DNA of 64,000 nucleotides from Pseudomonas alcaligenes (GCF_041729615.1 NZ_CP154874.1:2609001-2673000), one strand, 5' to 3'; shown: positions 1-8,644, counted from the first letter of the stretch. Notes: a model not told the origin generated them from the sequence alone. Made by a program: numbers and translations.

Positions 1-310
1 CGCCCTTGGTCTCGACGCGGATCTGCTTCTTCACGGTCAGGCGCTTGTCCACCACGAAGCGGGCGAAGCAGCGCGCGCCGTTGCCGCACTGTTCCACTTC
101 CGAACCGTCGGAGTTGAAGATGCGGTAGCGGAAGTCCACGTCCGGGTTGGTGGGCGCCTCCACCAGCAACAGCTGGTCGAAGCCGACGCCGGTGTGGCGG
201 TCGCCCCAGGCCTTGGCGTGCTTGGGCTGGATATGCGCGTGCTGGCTGATCAGGTCGAGGACCATGAAGTCGTTGCCGAGGCCGTGCATCTTGGTGAAGC
301 GCAATAGCAT
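1..310 (-). CDS. dapF: Diaminopimelate epimerase, N-terminal part (cut by window edge)
   Basis: Interconverts LL- and meso-diaminopimelate, the step before LysA and the source of the peptidoglycan cross-linking residue; cytoplasmic. The 103 visible residues start [15 protein letters not shown] and contain QCGNGARC, where Cys75 is the first of the two catalytic cysteines known for the family. The second cysteine and the C-terminal half lie left of the window, so this is an edge truncation and not a broken gene. The ATG sits 10 bases after the lysA stop with a GAGGG ribosome binding site, so it is translated from the lptM-lysA-dapF transcript. Identification is secure from the N-terminal motifs alone. 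Confidence 0.96.
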   Translation of the reverse strand, partial: MLLRFTKMHGLGNDFMVLDLISQHAHIQPKHAKAWGDRHTGVGFDQLLLVEAPTNPDVDFRYRIFNSDGSEVEQCGNGARCFARFVVDKRLTVKKQIRVETKG

Positions 311-320
311 GATCGCGCCC

Positions 321-1568
321 TCACTGCGGCAGCAGGCTTTCGCCGGCGTAGAGTTCGGCGAGGGTCTCGCGGCGACGCACCTCGAAGGCCTGCTCACCGT
401 CCACCAGCACCTCGGCGGCGCGGCCGCGGGTGTTGTAGTTGGAACTCATGACGAAGCCGTAGGCGCCGGCCGAGCGCACGGCCAGCAGGTCGCCTTCGGC
501 CAGCACCAGCTCGCGGCCCTTGGCCAGGAAGTCGCCGGTCTCGCAGATCGGCCCGACCAGGTCGTAGTTGCGCGCCTCGCCGTCACGCGGCTGCACCGGG
601 GTGACGTCCATCCAGGCCTGGTACAGGGCCGGGCGGATCAGGTCGTTCATCGCCGCGTCGACGATGGCGAAGTCCTTGTGCGCGGTGTGCTTGAGGTATT
701 CCACGCGGGTCAGCAGCACGCCGGCGTTGGCCACGATGGAACGGCCCGGCTCGAACACCAGGGCCAGCTCGCGACCCTTGAGGTGCTCGCGTACGGCGGC
801 GATGTAGTCGCCGGCCAGCGGCGGCTGCTCGTCGCGGTACTGCACGCCGAGGCCGCCACCGAGGTCCAGGTGCTGGATCTGGATGCCTTGCGCGGCCAGC
901 TGGTCGACCAGTGCCAGCAGGCGCTCCAGGGCGTCGAGGAAGGGCGGCAGGCTGGTCAGCTGCGAACCGATGTGGCAGTCCACGCCGACGATGCGCAGGT
1001 TCGCCAGTTCGGCGGCGCGGGCATACACGGCCGGGGCCTGCTCGATGTCGATGCCGAACTTGTTTTCTTTCAGGCCGGTGGAGATGTACGGGTGGGTGCC
1101 GGCGTCCACGTCCGGGTTGACCCGCAGCGAGATGCTGGCGGTCTTGCCCAGTTCGGCGGCCACCAGCTGCAGGCGCTCCAGCTCGTCCACCGATTCGACG
1201 TTGAAGCAGTGCACGCCCACTTCGAGGGCACGGCGCATGTCGTCGCGGGTCTTGCCGACGCCGGAGAAGACGATCTTGCTCGGCTCGCCACCGGCGGCCA
1301 GCACACGCTCCAGTTCGCCGCGGGAGACGATGTCGAAGCCGGCGCCGAGGCGCGTCAGGACGTTCAGCACGCCCAGGTTGGAGTTGGCCTTGACCGCGAA
1401 GCACACCAGGTGCGGCATGCCTGCCAGGGCATCGGCATAGGCGCGGTACTGCGCCTCGATGTGGGCGCGGGAGTAGACGTAGGTGGGCGTGCCGAAGCGT
1501 TCGGCGATGGCGGACAGGGCCACGCCCTCCGCGAACAGTTGCCCGTCGCGGCTGGTAAAGGCTTGCAT
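321..1568 (-). CDS. lysA: Diaminopimelate decarboxylase
   Basis: PLP-dependent enzyme that decarboxylates meso-diaminopimelate to L-lysine, the last step of lysine synthesis, in the cytoplasm. The 415-residue protein is of normal family length. It shows the fold III alanine racemase-like barrel with the PLP lysine in CFAVKANSN (Lys60), the HIGSQ motif, a glycine-rich DLGGGLG phosphate loop, and CETGDF, which carries the active-site cysteine contributed across the dimer. The start is preceded by AAGGGGG. It lies between lptM and dapF, 9 bases from lptM, which fits a three-gene operon. A long open frame on the opposite strand is a base-composition shadow. Confidence 0.97.
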   Translation of the reverse strand: MQAFTSRDGQLFAEGVALSAIAERFGTPTYVYSRAHIEAQYRAYADALAGMPHLVCFAVKANSNLGVLNVLTRLGAGFDIVSRGELERVLAAGGEPSKIVFSGVGKTRDDMRRALEVGVHCFNVESVDELERLQLVAAELGKTASISLRVNPDVDAGTHPYISTGLKENKFGIDIEQAPAVYARAAELANLRIVGVDCHIGSQLTSLPPFLDALERLLALVDQLAAQGIQIQHLDLGGGLGVQYRDEQPPLAGDYIAAVREHLKGRELALVFEPGRSIVANAGVLLTRVEYLKHTAHKDFAIVDAAMNDLIRPALYQAWMDVTPVQPRDGEARNYDLVGPICETGDFLAKGRELVLAEGDLLAVRSAGAYGFVMSSNYNTRGRAAEVLVDGEQAFEVRRRETLAELYAGESLLPQ

Positions 1569-1577
1569 GGAACCCCC

Positions 1578-1715
1578 TTAGAGGAAGACGTCTTTGTCGC
1601 GTTCTTTGACGGTCTTGTCGTCGTCGGGCAGGTACAGCGGGCCTTTCTGGCCACAGCCGGCGAGGGCGGCGGTGAACACGGCGAGCGCGATGAAGGGCAG
1701 CAGCAGGCGCTTCAT
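1578..1715 (-). CDS. lptM: LptM/YifL-family small lipoprotein
   Basis: A 45-residue lipoprotein: a short signal peptide ends in the lipobox LAGC at residues 18-21, followed by GQKGPLYLP, the hallmark of the YifL (now LptM) family. In Escherichia coli LptM helps oxidative maturation of the LPS translocon LptDE at the outer membrane; that role is inferred here by family. The open frame extends upstream to 1760, but the chosen ATG at 1715 has an AAGGA site and gives a proper signal peptide, while the longer start would lie at or before the likely transcription start. It leads the lptM-lysA-dapF operon, the usual Pseudomonas arrangement. Confidence 0.9.
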   Translation of the reverse strand: MKRLLLPFIALAVFTAALAGCGQKGPLYLPDDDKTVKERDKDVFL

Positions 1716-1749
1716 GGTGGAGTCCTTTGCAAAATCGTGAATGGCCCGG

Positions 1750-1778
1750 AGTATACCCACCCCCCGGCCCCTTGCCTA
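1750..1778 (-). promoter_or_regulatory. Likely sigma-70 promoter of lptM-lysA-dapF
   Basis: Reading leftward, a TAGGCA -35 (4 of 6 matches) and a TATACT -10 are 17 bases apart. Transcription would start near 1743, about 28 bases before the lptM ATG. Predicted by eye only. Confidence 0.5.
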
Positions 1779-1880
1779 TGCACGCCTGGCGGGGGCTGCG
1801 CCCCTTGTCGTGGCGCGTTCGGCTTGCCCGTGCCGGCCGGTTTGCGGCTAGCATGGCGGCTAAAAAATCACGGAGTCGCG

Positions 1881-2933
1881 ATGGAAGTCCCCGTTCCCGC
1901 CGCCAGCTCGGTCTCGGTCGCCTACCTGCAGGGCCTGCTCGACTACCTGGAACGCCAGGGCTTCGCCAGCGCCGAGCTGCTGGCCAAGGTGCAGCTGAAC
2001 CCGGTGATCCTCGCTCAGCGCGACCAGCGCATCGCCGTCAGCACCTACCTGGAGCTGCTCGGCGAGGGCGTGCGCCTGACCGGCGACGCCAACCTCGGCC
2101 TGCACCTGGGCGAGGCCATGCGCCCCGGCTACTACGGGGTGCTCGGCTACCTGATCATGAGCTGCGCGACCCTGGCCGATGCCCTGCATCGCCAGGCCCG
2201 CTATGCCGCGCTGGTGGGCAACCTGGGCCGCGTCGACCTCGACGAGGAGCCGCCGCGTGAGGGGCTGGAGCCGCAGGTGGCGCACAGCTGGGAGCCGCTG
2301 ATCCACCAGCAGCAGCGCCAGCACAGCGAGGAGACGCTGGCCGGCTGGCTGACTTTCGGGCGCTGGATCACCGGTCTGCAGATCTCGCCCACCGAAGTGC
2401 GCTTCCAGCATCCGGCGCCGGCCGATACCAGCGAGCACCGGCGCATCTTCGGTTGCCCGGTGCTGTTCGGTCAGGCCGACAACGCCCTGGTGTTTCCCAA
2501 GCGCCTGCTGAGCACCCCGCTGGGCCAGGCCGATGCCCAGCTGCGCCAGCTGCTCGACGCCCACGCCGACCGCCTGCTCGGCCAGCTCAACCAGGGCCAC
2601 AGCGTGCTCGATCGCGCCCGCCGCGAACTGGCGCGCCAGCTGCCGGAGCAGGGCGCCGACCTCGAGCTGCTGGCGCACAGCCTGCAGCTCAGTGCGCGCA
2701 CCCTGCAACGGCGCCTGCGCGAGGCCGGGCTGTCGTTTAGCGAGCTGCTCGACGAGACCCGTCAGCAACTGGTGCTGCACTACCTGCGCGACCCGGCGCT
2801 GGAGCTGGCGGAGATCGCCTTCCTGGTCGGCTTCAGCGAGGCCGGCTCGCTGGCCCGCGCGTTCCGCCGCTGGACCGGGCAGAGTCCCGGCGCCTACCGA
2901 CAAAGTCTGCTAGATTCCGCCTCCCAATCCTGA
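1881..2933 (+). CDS. AraC-family transcriptional regulator (OruR/ArgR-like architecture)
   Basis: A 350-residue cytoplasmic transcription factor. Residues roughly 15-200 resemble the arabinose-binding-like N-terminal domain found in OruR-type AraC proteins, and residues about 255-340 form the two helix-turn-helix AraC domain, with the conserved blocks LSARTLQRRLREAG and LVGFSEAGSLARAFRRW. The open frame continues far upstream, antisense to lysA, but the ATG at 1881 begins a normal-length protein and the upstream part encodes low-complexity shadow sequence. It is divergent from lptM and 10 bases ahead of cyaY. The regulated genes and the ligand cannot be told from the sequence. Confidence 0.88.
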   Translation: MEVPVPAASSVSVAYLQGLLDYLERQGFASAELLAKVQLNPVILAQRDQRIAVSTYLELLGEGVRLTGDANLGLHLGEAMRPGYYGVLGYLIMSCATLADALHRQARYAALVGNLGRVDLDEEPPREGLEPQVAHSWEPLIHQQQRQHSEETLAGWLTFGRWITGLQISPTEVRFQHPAPADTSEHRRIFGCPVLFGQADNALVFPKRLLSTPLGQADAQLRQLLDAHADRLLGQLNQGHSVLDRARRELARQLPEQGADLELLAHSLQLSARTLQRRLREAGLSFSELLDETRQQLVLHYLRDPALELAEIAFLVGFSEAGSLARAFRRWTGQSPGAYRQSLLDSASQS

Positions 2934-2943
2934 GGACGTTGTA

Positions 2944-3276
2944 ATGAGTTTGAGCGAAGCCCGTTTCCATGACCTGGTCGATGCCGCCCAGCAGGCCGTG
3001 GAGGACATATTCGATGACAGCGACCTGGACCTCGATCTGGAGAACAGCGGTGGTGTGCTGACCGTGCGCTTCGAGAATGGCAGCCAGGTGATCCTCAGCC
3101 GCCAGGAGCCGCTGCGCCAGCTGTGGGTGGCGGCGCGCTCCGGCGGCTTCCACTTCGACTACGACGAGGAGCAGGGCCTGTGGATCTGCGACACCAGTGA
3201 GGAACCGCTGGGCGAGCTGCTGACCCGGGTGACCCGCGAGCAGGCCGGTGAAGAGCTCGAGTTCGACGAACTCTGA
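2944..3276 (+). CDS. cyaY: Frataxin-like iron-binding protein CyaY
   Basis: A small acidic protein (110 residues) of the bacterial frataxin family, which binds iron and tunes iron-sulfur cluster assembly on IscS. The acidic first helix (DDSDLDLDLENSGG) and the beta-sheet core with LWVAARSGGFHFDY are typical and show directly in the sequence. It starts 10 bases after the AraC regulator gene, and its 3' end overlaps the DUF1289 start by 29 bases. In Pseudomonas cyaY sits next to lptM-lysA, as here. Length matches the family and nothing is missing. Confidence 0.95.
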   Translation: MSLSEARFHDLVDAAQQAVEDIFDDSDLDLDLENSGGVLTVRFENGSQVILSRQEPLRQLWVAARSGGFHFDYDEEQGLWICDTSEEPLGELLTRVTREQAGEELEFDEL

Positions 3277-3448
3277 GGCCGTCGCCTCGCCCTGCCGCCG
3301 GCAGTGCTGCCTGGACGAGCATGACGTCTGCCTGGGCTGTGGCCGCTGCCTGAGCGAGATCCTCGAGTGGGGCAAGGCGGACGGCGCCCGGCGCCGCGAG
3401 ATCTGCCAGGCTGCGCAGCGCCGCCTGCGCCCGTCGCCGTTCGGTTGA
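3248..3448 (+). CDS. DUF1289 cysteine-rich small protein
   Basis: A 66-residue protein with the DUF1289 signature: SPCRRQCCLDEHDVCLGC followed by GRCLSEILEW, giving six closely spaced cysteines that look like a metal site. Function is not established for this family. The only usable start is a GTG at 3248, inside the end of cyaY, so it appears translationally coupled to cyaY. A terminator follows at 3511. The start is the least certain part; the conserved block begins only about 13 residues in. Confidence 0.8.
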   Translation: MKSSSSTNSEAVASPCRRQCCLDEHDVCLGCGRCLSEILEWGKADGARRREICQAAQRRLRPSPFG

Positions 3449-3510
3449 CCGGGCGGTCTTGCTTATTACTGGGCTTGTGGTAGCTTCCCCGGAACTGACC
3501 AACCGATCAA

Positions 3511-3537
3511 AACCCTGCCTCCGGGCGGGGTTTTGCT
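3511..3537 (+). terminator. Rho-independent terminator after the cyaY unit
   Basis: CCCTGCC and GGCGGGG form a seven-pair stem (one G-T pair) with a TCCG loop, followed by TTTTGCTTT. It separates the cyaY/DUF1289 unit from rnk. A weak TTGCTT/TAGCTT promoter-like pair just upstream could give a short terminated leader. Confidence 0.75.
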
Positions 3538-3567
3538 TTATCTGGCCCAAGGAGAGTCCCCGCCACC

Positions 3568-3975
3568 ATGAGCAGCACCCCCGCCATCACCATCACCCGT
3601 CTCGACCTGCAGCGCCTGGAGCGTCTGCTCGACAGCCTGGAGGACTTCGGCCCGACCGCCGAGGCGCTGGAGAGGGAGCTGGCGCGCGCCCAGGTGGTGG
3701 GCCACGACGAGGTGCCGGCCGGGGTGGTGACCATGAATTCGCGGGTGCACTGTCGTGAGGAAGGCAGCGGCAAGGACTACCACCTGACCCTGGTGTTCCC
3801 CGAGGATGCCGGCGGCGAGGGCAAGGTATCGATCCTCGCCCCGGTCGGCTGTGCCCTGCTCGGTCTCTCCGTCGGCCAGCAGATCGACTGGCCGGGCCCG
3901 GCCGGCAAGCCACTCAAGCTCACCCTGCTGGCCGTCGAGTACCAGCCCGAGGCTGCTGGCGCCTACCAGCGCTGA
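3568..3975 (+). CDS. rnk: Regulator of nucleoside diphosphate kinase, Rnk
   Basis: A 135-residue protein of the Rnk family, relatives of the GreA/GreB factors that bind RNA polymerase. Rnk was first described as raising nucleoside diphosphate kinase levels and affecting alginate production in Pseudomonas. An N-terminal coiled-coil segment (residues about 10-45) is followed by a GreA/GreB-type C-terminal FKBP-like domain containing ILAPVGCALLGLSVGQQIDW. The coiled coil is much shorter than in GreA, as usual for Rnk. It has its own position after a terminator and converges with the small gene at 3980. Confidence 0.93.
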   Translation: MSSTPAITITRLDLQRLERLLDSLEDFGPTAEALERELARAQVVGHDEVPAGVVTMNSRVHCREEGSGKDYHLTLVFPEDAGGEGKVSILAPVGCALLGLSVGQQIDWPGPAGKPLKLTLLAVEYQPEAAGAYQR

Positions 3976-3979
3976 GCCG

Positions 3980-4207
3980 CTACGCCAGCCGGAAGCGCCC
4001 GGGCAGCGGCGCGCGCTTGCGGCATGGCGGCGCGTCGCTGTACCGGCGCATCTCGTCCAGCTCCAGGCTGCGCGCCATGTTCTGGTTGCATTCGATGGTG
4101 CGGGCGATGCCGCCACCGCTGACCTGGCCCTGGCCGAGCAGCGCCGGCCCGTTGAGCAGCGCCAGCAGCAGGGAGAGCAGCAGCGCCCTGGGAGCCGACA
4201 GCTGCAT
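3980..4207 (-). CDS. Small predicted secreted protein, unknown function
   Basis: Unrecognised 75-residue protein. The first 25 residues form a clear signal peptide or membrane segment (LLLSLLLALLNGPALLG). The rest is polar and basic and holds two cysteines (IECNQNM and PPCRKR), which could pair in the periplasm. It starts 2 bases after the stop of the gene at 4210-4398, with a GGGGG ribosome binding site, so the two form a two-gene unit. It converges tail to tail with rnk. It could be a conserved pseudomonad hypothetical protein; a spurious frame is less likely because the signal peptide and spacing are coherent. Confidence 0.6.
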   Translation of the reverse strand: MQLSAPRALLLSLLLALLNGPALLGQGQVSGGGIARTIECNQNMARSLELDEMRRYSDAPPCRKRAPLPGRFRLA

Positions 4208-4209
4208 GT

Positions 4210-4398
4210 TCAGCCCCCCACCCGGATGGCGGCGAGCAGGTTGCGCAGGGTCTGCACCGGGTCCGGCGTGGCCTGCGCTTCCAGCAGGGCGGCGCTGCTG
4301 CCCAGGCCCAGGGCCAGGACCAGACTGCCGGCGATGACCAGCAGGCCGAGGCCGGCGAGGGCGCCGCTGTCTGCGTGCGGGGGAATGAGTCTGCTCAT
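4210..4398 (-). CDS. Small single-pass membrane protein, unknown function
   Basis: Unrecognised 62-residue protein with one strong membrane segment at about residues 13-40 (ALAGLGLLVIAGSLVLALGL) and a short C-terminal amphipathic tail (VQTLRNLLAAIRV). It leads the two-gene unit with the secreted 75-residue protein. A promoter-like pair lies about 55-80 bases upstream. Nothing in the sequence points to a function. Confidence 0.55.
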   Translation of the reverse strand: MSRLIPPHADSGALAGLGLLVIAGSLVLALGLGSSAALLEAQATPDPVQTLRNLLAAIRVGG

Positions 4399-4453
4399 GG
4401 TGCCGTTCCCGAGAAGTTGCTGGAGTGGCGCCAGCTTTACTCAGGATGATTCG

Positions 4454-4481
4454 ATTGAATAATGGTCCTGCTTCGTATCAA
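4454..4481 (-). promoter_or_regulatory. Promoter-like pair upstream of the small two-gene unit
   Basis: Reading leftward, TTGATA (5 of 6) and TTCAAT (4 of 6) are 16 bases apart in an AT-richer patch. The predicted start near 4447 leaves a leader of about 50 bases. Weak prediction. Confidence 0.35.
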
Positions 4482-4584
4482 CTATCAGGGAAATTGATGG
4501 TTGTGCGGCCGCGGTGGAACTCCAGCGGCAGTGCCCGGTCACTGGGCTAGAGTGTTTTGACCCATCACCGGCAAGGAGGCCGCC

Positions 4585-5385
4585 ATGTCCAGCCTGCCCC
4601 TGTACTTCCCCCAGGGTTTCTCCCTCGACCGCGCCCTGACCTGCGCCAATCTGCTAGTACAGGCCTATGCCCAGTACGGCCAGTGGCAGGCCCAGGGGCG
4701 GCCGCACCGGCCCCAGGATTTTCACTGGAGCCCGCCGCAGCTGCGTGGCTGGCGCTTCTCCGCGCCGATCTGGAGCATTCTCAGCGAGCTGCGCTTTCTC
4801 AACGAGTCGGAGCCCTTCGGCTTCGCCGCCGCCAACGACCAGGGCGAGACCTACCTGGTGCTGCGCGGCACCGAGTCGGCCCAGGACTGGCTGGACGACC
4901 TCGATCTGGCGCAGGCGCCCTGGCCCTGGGGCATTGGCCAGGGCCAGGTGCATGCCGGTTTCCTCAAGCTCTATGGTTCGTTGCGCGATCTGGCCCTGGC
5001 GGCGCTGGACAGCCTGCAGCCGAGCGGACCGCTGTGGGTCTGCGGGCACAGCCTGGGCAGCGCGCTGTCCAGCCTGGCGCTGCTCGACCTGCGCGAGCGC
5101 TGGCCGGACCAGGCCCTGCAGCACTACAACTTCGCCAGCCCGCGCCTGGCCGCGCCGGACTTCGCCGCGGCCTACAACGCCCTGGGGGTGCCGACCTTCC
5201 GCCTGGTCAACGACAGCGACCTGGTGCCCCAGATGCCGCCGGCGGTGAGCGCCGACCTGCTGTATCAGCACCTGGGCCTGGCCGTGACCTTCACCGCCAG
5301 CTACGCCGGGGTCGCCGCCAACCACAGCATGAGCGACTGCTACCTGTATGCGCTGAGCAACCCGCAGGCGCCGATGCGTGGCTGA
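4585..5385 (+). CDS. Class 3 lipase-family alpha/beta hydrolase
   Basis: A 266-residue serine hydrolase of the Lipase_3 family. The nucleophile elbow GHSLGSALS carries the catalytic serine, the acid is probably the aspartate in NDSDLVPQMPP, and the histidine that in ANHSMSDCY; their order and spacing fit the family. The oxyanion-side motif LVLRGTESAQDW is also typical. No signal peptide is visible at the N-terminus, so the protein is probably cytoplasmic or exported by a non-Sec route. The substrate is unknown. It is a single gene between a small divergent unit and cyaA, with which it converges (15 bases between stops). The start has an AAGGAGG site. Confidence 0.85.
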   Translation: MSSLPLYFPQGFSLDRALTCANLLVQAYAQYGQWQAQGRPHRPQDFHWSPPQLRGWRFSAPIWSILSELRFLNESEPFGFAAANDQGETYLVLRGTESAQDWLDDLDLAQAPWPWGIGQGQVHAGFLKLYGSLRDLALAALDSLQPSGPLWVCGHSLGSALSSLALLDLRERWPDQALQHYNFASPRLAAPDFAAAYNALGVPTFRLVNDSDLVPQMPPAVSADLLYQHLGLAVTFTASYAGVAANHSMSDCYLYALSNPQAPMRG

Positions 5386-5400
5386 GCCGGCGCCTGGCCT

Positions 5401-8262
5401 TCAGGCGTTCTGCAGGGCCCGGTTCAGCGCCGTTTCCAGCTCGGCCTTGTAGCGCAGGTAGTGGATGGTCTGCGCCTGGCCCTCGCCGAGGATGCGCGAC
5501 AGATCGAGGTCGGTGATGTAGCAGGGGTAGCGTTCCGCGCCGCGGCGCTGGGCCAGGATATGCCGGGCCACGGCGGCGAACAGCTCGGCGCCGTACTCCA
5601 GCTCGGAGAACTCGCGGTGGTTGCAGTACAGGGTGACGTGCACCCGCCCGCCCTCCGCCGGCTCGATGATCGCCTGCACGTCGTAGAAGGAGTGGGCCAC
5701 CGGTGCCTGCGGCGGCGCGCGCCGCTCCAGATGCCGGGCGCGCTGCGGCGGCGCCGGCAGCACCTCGTAGTAGAGCAGTTCCAGGGCCGCCGGCGGCAGC
5801 GGGCTGTCCAGCGGCAGCAGGGCGTTGCGGCGGTACAGCACCGACTGCAGGAAGCGCTGCAGCGGGGTCAGCAGGCTCTGTTCGTCGCGGAACGGCAGGC
5901 GCTGGCGCCACAGCGCGTTGTACTCGTCGAGCACGGTCAGCTCGGCCTGGGCGCCGTCGATACGGTAGAACACCTGGATGCACTCGGGGCGGCCCAGCGG
6001 CAGGATCAGTGCCAGGTCCTCGCCTTCCAGGGCGAAGCGATCCAGGTGCAGCGGGCTGTAGGCCGACTGCTCCTCGCCCAGGTGCTCGACCAGGCTGGGC
6101 AGATCGGCCAGGGTGGCGTGGCTGACCTGGCCCGGCTGCAGTTCCAGCACGTGGTAGTGCTGCTGCACCTGCAGCAGGAAGCGGCTGCCGGCGGCGCCGG
6201 TGAGGCTGGCCAGGGTGTCGCGGAACAGCTCCTCGACGCGCTGGGCGATGGCCTGCGCACGGTTGCGGCAGAAGCAGCGCACCTGCAGGCGCGGCCGGCG
6301 CCCGCTGGCCGGCAGGGCGTTGAGGTAGTCGCGCAGGCAGTCGAGCAGGGCGTGCGGGCCGTCGTAGCGGGCCACCATCAGCTCGTTCCAGCTGTTCAGG
6401 CTGACCTGGTCGAGGGTCAGCACCAGGTTCTCGCGCACCCCGGAATAGCCCAGCGAGTCGGTGCGCCCGGTGGTCAGGTGGACGTTGAGCTGGCTGTGCG
6501 CCTTGAGCGGGTCGACGCCGACGTTGACCAGCAGCAGCACTTCGGCCGGCTCGGCGGCGTGCAGCAGGGCGTCCTCGTCCACCGCCGGCAGCGGCAGCGG
6601 TACCGTCTGCTGCAGGCTGGCGAGCAGGCTGGACAGCTCGAACTCGGTCAGGTCGCTGCTGCCGGGATGCAGCGACAGGCGCGTGCTGGGGTCGATCACG
6701 CCGTTGCGGTGGCACCAGGCGAGTAGCTCGATCAGCTGGCGGGCGCGCTTGAGCGGGGCGAAATCGGGCCACTCCTGGCCATTCAGGCTGCCGTGGTAGA
6801 GCGCCCACTGCACCTCGTCAGCGGCCTCCGGGCTGGGGCTCTGCACCAGGGTCAGGGTGTCCTCGGCCAAGTCCGGGGCGATGCCGGGGTTGATGAACTC
6901 GATCTTGCCGGCCTTGCGCTCGAAGGCGGCGTACAGGCGCCGGCCGAGCACGCCGAGGTCGCGGCTGTTGAGCGGTATGGCGGTCTGCTCGCTGCGGGCG
7001 AACTGCGAGAGGAAGCGGTAGCTGTAGGTCAGCTCGTTGACCAGGGCGCGGCGCTCGGCGCTGACCTGGCGCACCTTCCACTGGCTGCGGCTGTCGAGCA
7101 GGGCCAGCTCGCGCGGGCTCCACCGCCACTCCGCGGTGAGGCGCTCGAACAGCAGGCGCTGCCAGCTCTTGGCGCGCTGCCGCGGCGGCACGCTGAGCTT
7201 CTTGCCGACCTTGAGGTAGAGGCAACGGCGGATCAGCTCCAGGCGTTCCAGCTCGCCGCGCTCGGTGAGGTATTCCTCCAGGCGGCGGTACACCACGATG
7301 TAGGGGTCGAGTTCGTCCAGCTCCAGGCGGTTGGCATACACCGCCTGCTTGAAGCGCAGGCTCAGGCACTCCACCCGCGGGTGCTCGCTGGCATAGACCT
7401 CGGTGAGCAGCAGCTTGAGCACCGACTTGTAGGGCGAGTCGATGCCCTTGAACAGCTGCCACATGCCGGCGCCGATGAACTCGCCGGGCGGGATGCGCGC
7501 CAGGTGGCCGAGGTCCAGCACCTCCTCGGCGCGCACGAAACGCTTGCTCAGCAGGGCATGGGTGTAGCCGCGGTAGTTGGCTTCCTCGTACACCGGCACC
7601 AGCCACCACAGCGGGGTGCGTCCGCCGAGCCAGATGGCGGTGCGGTAGAACTCGTCGAGCAGCAGGTAGTGCTGGGTGGTACCGCAGTCGTCGGAGGTCA
7701 GCTGCGCCTCGCGGTCGCCGGAGGTGAAGCGCGCCGGGTCGATCAGGAAGCAGTGCACCTCGGCGCCCTGGGTGGCGGCCCAGGCCTCTAGGTGGTCGCA
7801 CTTGCGGCGCAGCTCGGCGAGCGCGCGCTCGGGCAGTTCCGGGTCGTGGCACACCCACAGGTCCATGTCGCTCTGCTCGGCCTGTGCCACGGTGCCCAGG
7901 CTGCCCATCAGGAACAGGCCGTGGATGGGTGTCGGCGCCTTGCCGCCGGCGCTGCCGCGGCGCGCCTTGTAGGCGAAGGAGCGGGTCAGGCGCTGGGCCT
8001 CGGCGAGCAGTTCGTCGTCCGGCTCGAAGCCGGACAGCCCGGCTGGGGTGCTGGCCGAGACGTAGCCGGGCAGCAGCGGATGGTTCACATGGAACAGCAG
8101 CGGCAGCAGCTTGAGCACCAGTTGCTGGCGCGTCGACAGTGCCTGGGTGGCGCGCCCCAGGCGTCCGGCGTTGACCTTGAGGAAGCGCGCGCGCAGCTGC
8201 GCCAGGACCTTGCGGTCGATGCCGTCGTTGATGTCCGGACGGATTTCCTGGGTGCGCGTCAT
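5401..8262 (-). CDS. cyaA: Class I adenylate cyclase
   Basis: Makes 3',5'-cAMP from ATP; in Pseudomonas it feeds the cAMP receptor Vfr, which controls type III secretion, type IV pili and other virulence functions. At 953 residues it is of normal class I length. The catalytic N-terminal half holds the class I signature LMGSLGTVAQAEQSDMDLW (Gly-Ser at 120-121, acidic SDMD at 131-134), a nucleotidyltransferase-type motif. The C-terminal half is the regulatory domain, which in enterobacteria answers to the sugar phosphotransferase system. It is transcribed alone, leftward. Confidence 0.96.
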   Translation of the reverse strand: MTRTQEIRPDINDGIDRKVLAQLRARFLKVNAGRLGRATQALSTRQQLVLKLLPLLFHVNHPLLPGYVSASTPAGLSGFEPDDELLAEAQRLTRSFAYKARRGSAGGKAPTPIHGLFLMGSLGTVAQAEQSDMDLWVCHDPELPERALAELRRKCDHLEAWAATQGAEVHCFLIDPARFTSGDREAQLTSDDCGTTQHYLLLDEFYRTAIWLGGRTPLWWLVPVYEEANYRGYTHALLSKRFVRAEEVLDLGHLARIPPGEFIGAGMWQLFKGIDSPYKSVLKLLLTEVYASEHPRVECLSLRFKQAVYANRLELDELDPYIVVYRRLEEYLTERGELERLELIRRCLYLKVGKKLSVPPRQRAKSWQRLLFERLTAEWRWSPRELALLDSRSQWKVRQVSAERRALVNELTYSYRFLSQFARSEQTAIPLNSRDLGVLGRRLYAAFERKAGKIEFINPGIAPDLAEDTLTLVQSPSPEAADEVQWALYHGSLNGQEWPDFAPLKRARQLIELLAWCHRNGVIDPSTRLSLHPGSSDLTEFELSSLLASLQQTVPLPLPAVDEDALLHAAEPAEVLLLVNVGVDPLKAHSQLNVHLTTGRTDSLGYSGVRENLVLTLDQVSLNSWNELMVARYDGPHALLDCLRDYLNALPASGRRPRLQVRCFCRNRAQAIAQRVEELFRDTLASLTGAAGSRFLLQVQQHYHVLELQPGQVSHATLADLPSLVEHLGEEQSAYSPLHLDRFALEGEDLALILPLGRPECIQVFYRIDGAQAELTVLDEYNALWRQRLPFRDEQSLLTPLQRFLQSVLYRRNALLPLDSPLPPAALELLYYEVLPAPPQRARHLERRAPPQAPVAHSFYDVQAIIEPAEGGRVHVTLYCNHREFSELEYGAELFAAVARHILAQRRGAERYPCYITDLDLSRILGEGQAQTIHYLRYKAELETALNRALQNA

Positions 8263-8369
8263 GTACTGCTCGTAGCGGTGGTGGCAGCAAGACTACCAGC
8301 GCCGGGGGCGCCTGGCAGCCATTCCTGCCAGTGTATCGGCGGCCAGCGGCCGCGGCTGCAGGGGAAACT

Positions 8370-8391
8370 CCGGGGGCCGCGCCGCCCCCGG
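8370..8391 (-). terminator. Hairpin after the TIGR02647 gene
   Basis: CCGGGGG and CCCCCGG form a seven-pair GC stem around an 8-base loop, 4 bases beyond the stop at 8396. Only a weak T run follows on the leftward strand (AGTTTCCCC), so termination strength is uncertain. Confidence 0.45.
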
Positions 8392-8395
8392 TGGT

Positions 8396-8644
8396 TCAGG
8401 CCCGTACCGGGGCGGTGCGGAGGATGGTCAGCAGCGCCTGGGCGTGCTCGGCGGCGTCCAGCCCCAGGCTGGTCAGGTAGCCGCCATCGGCCTGGGTCAC
8501 CAGGCCCTTCTCGTGCAGGCGGGTGATGGCGGCCTGGGCACGGGACGAGGCGTTGTTGTGCACCTTGAGCCCCTCCTGGTGGTTGTCCAGGTTGTACAGG
8601 GCGAGGATTTCCAGTTCGGCGATCAGCTCGGGGGTATAGGCCAT
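8396..8644 (-). CDS. TIGR02647 family small protein
   Basis: An 82-residue protein matching the conserved gammaproteobacterial TIGR02647 family, described as probably DNA-associated but without proven function. The sequence looks like a small winged-helix fold: SSRAQAAITRLHEKGLVTQ reads as a recognition helix followed by a beta wing (GGYLTSLG). It lies upstream of cyaA on the same strand, separated by 133 bases and a hairpin, so it is probably a separate unit. Confidence 0.75.
   Translation of the reverse strand: MAYTPELIAELEILALYNLDNHQEGLKVHNNASSRAQAAITRLHEKGLVTQADGGYLTSLGLDAAEHAQALLTILRTAPVRA

Noticed and set aside
147..1880. A 928-residue open frame covering this stretch and the AraC gene, which would give a giant fusion protein
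   Set aside because: The part before 1881 is antisense to lysA and lptM and encodes low-complexity Gly/Val/Gln-rich shadow sequence; the AraC protein has a normal start of its own.
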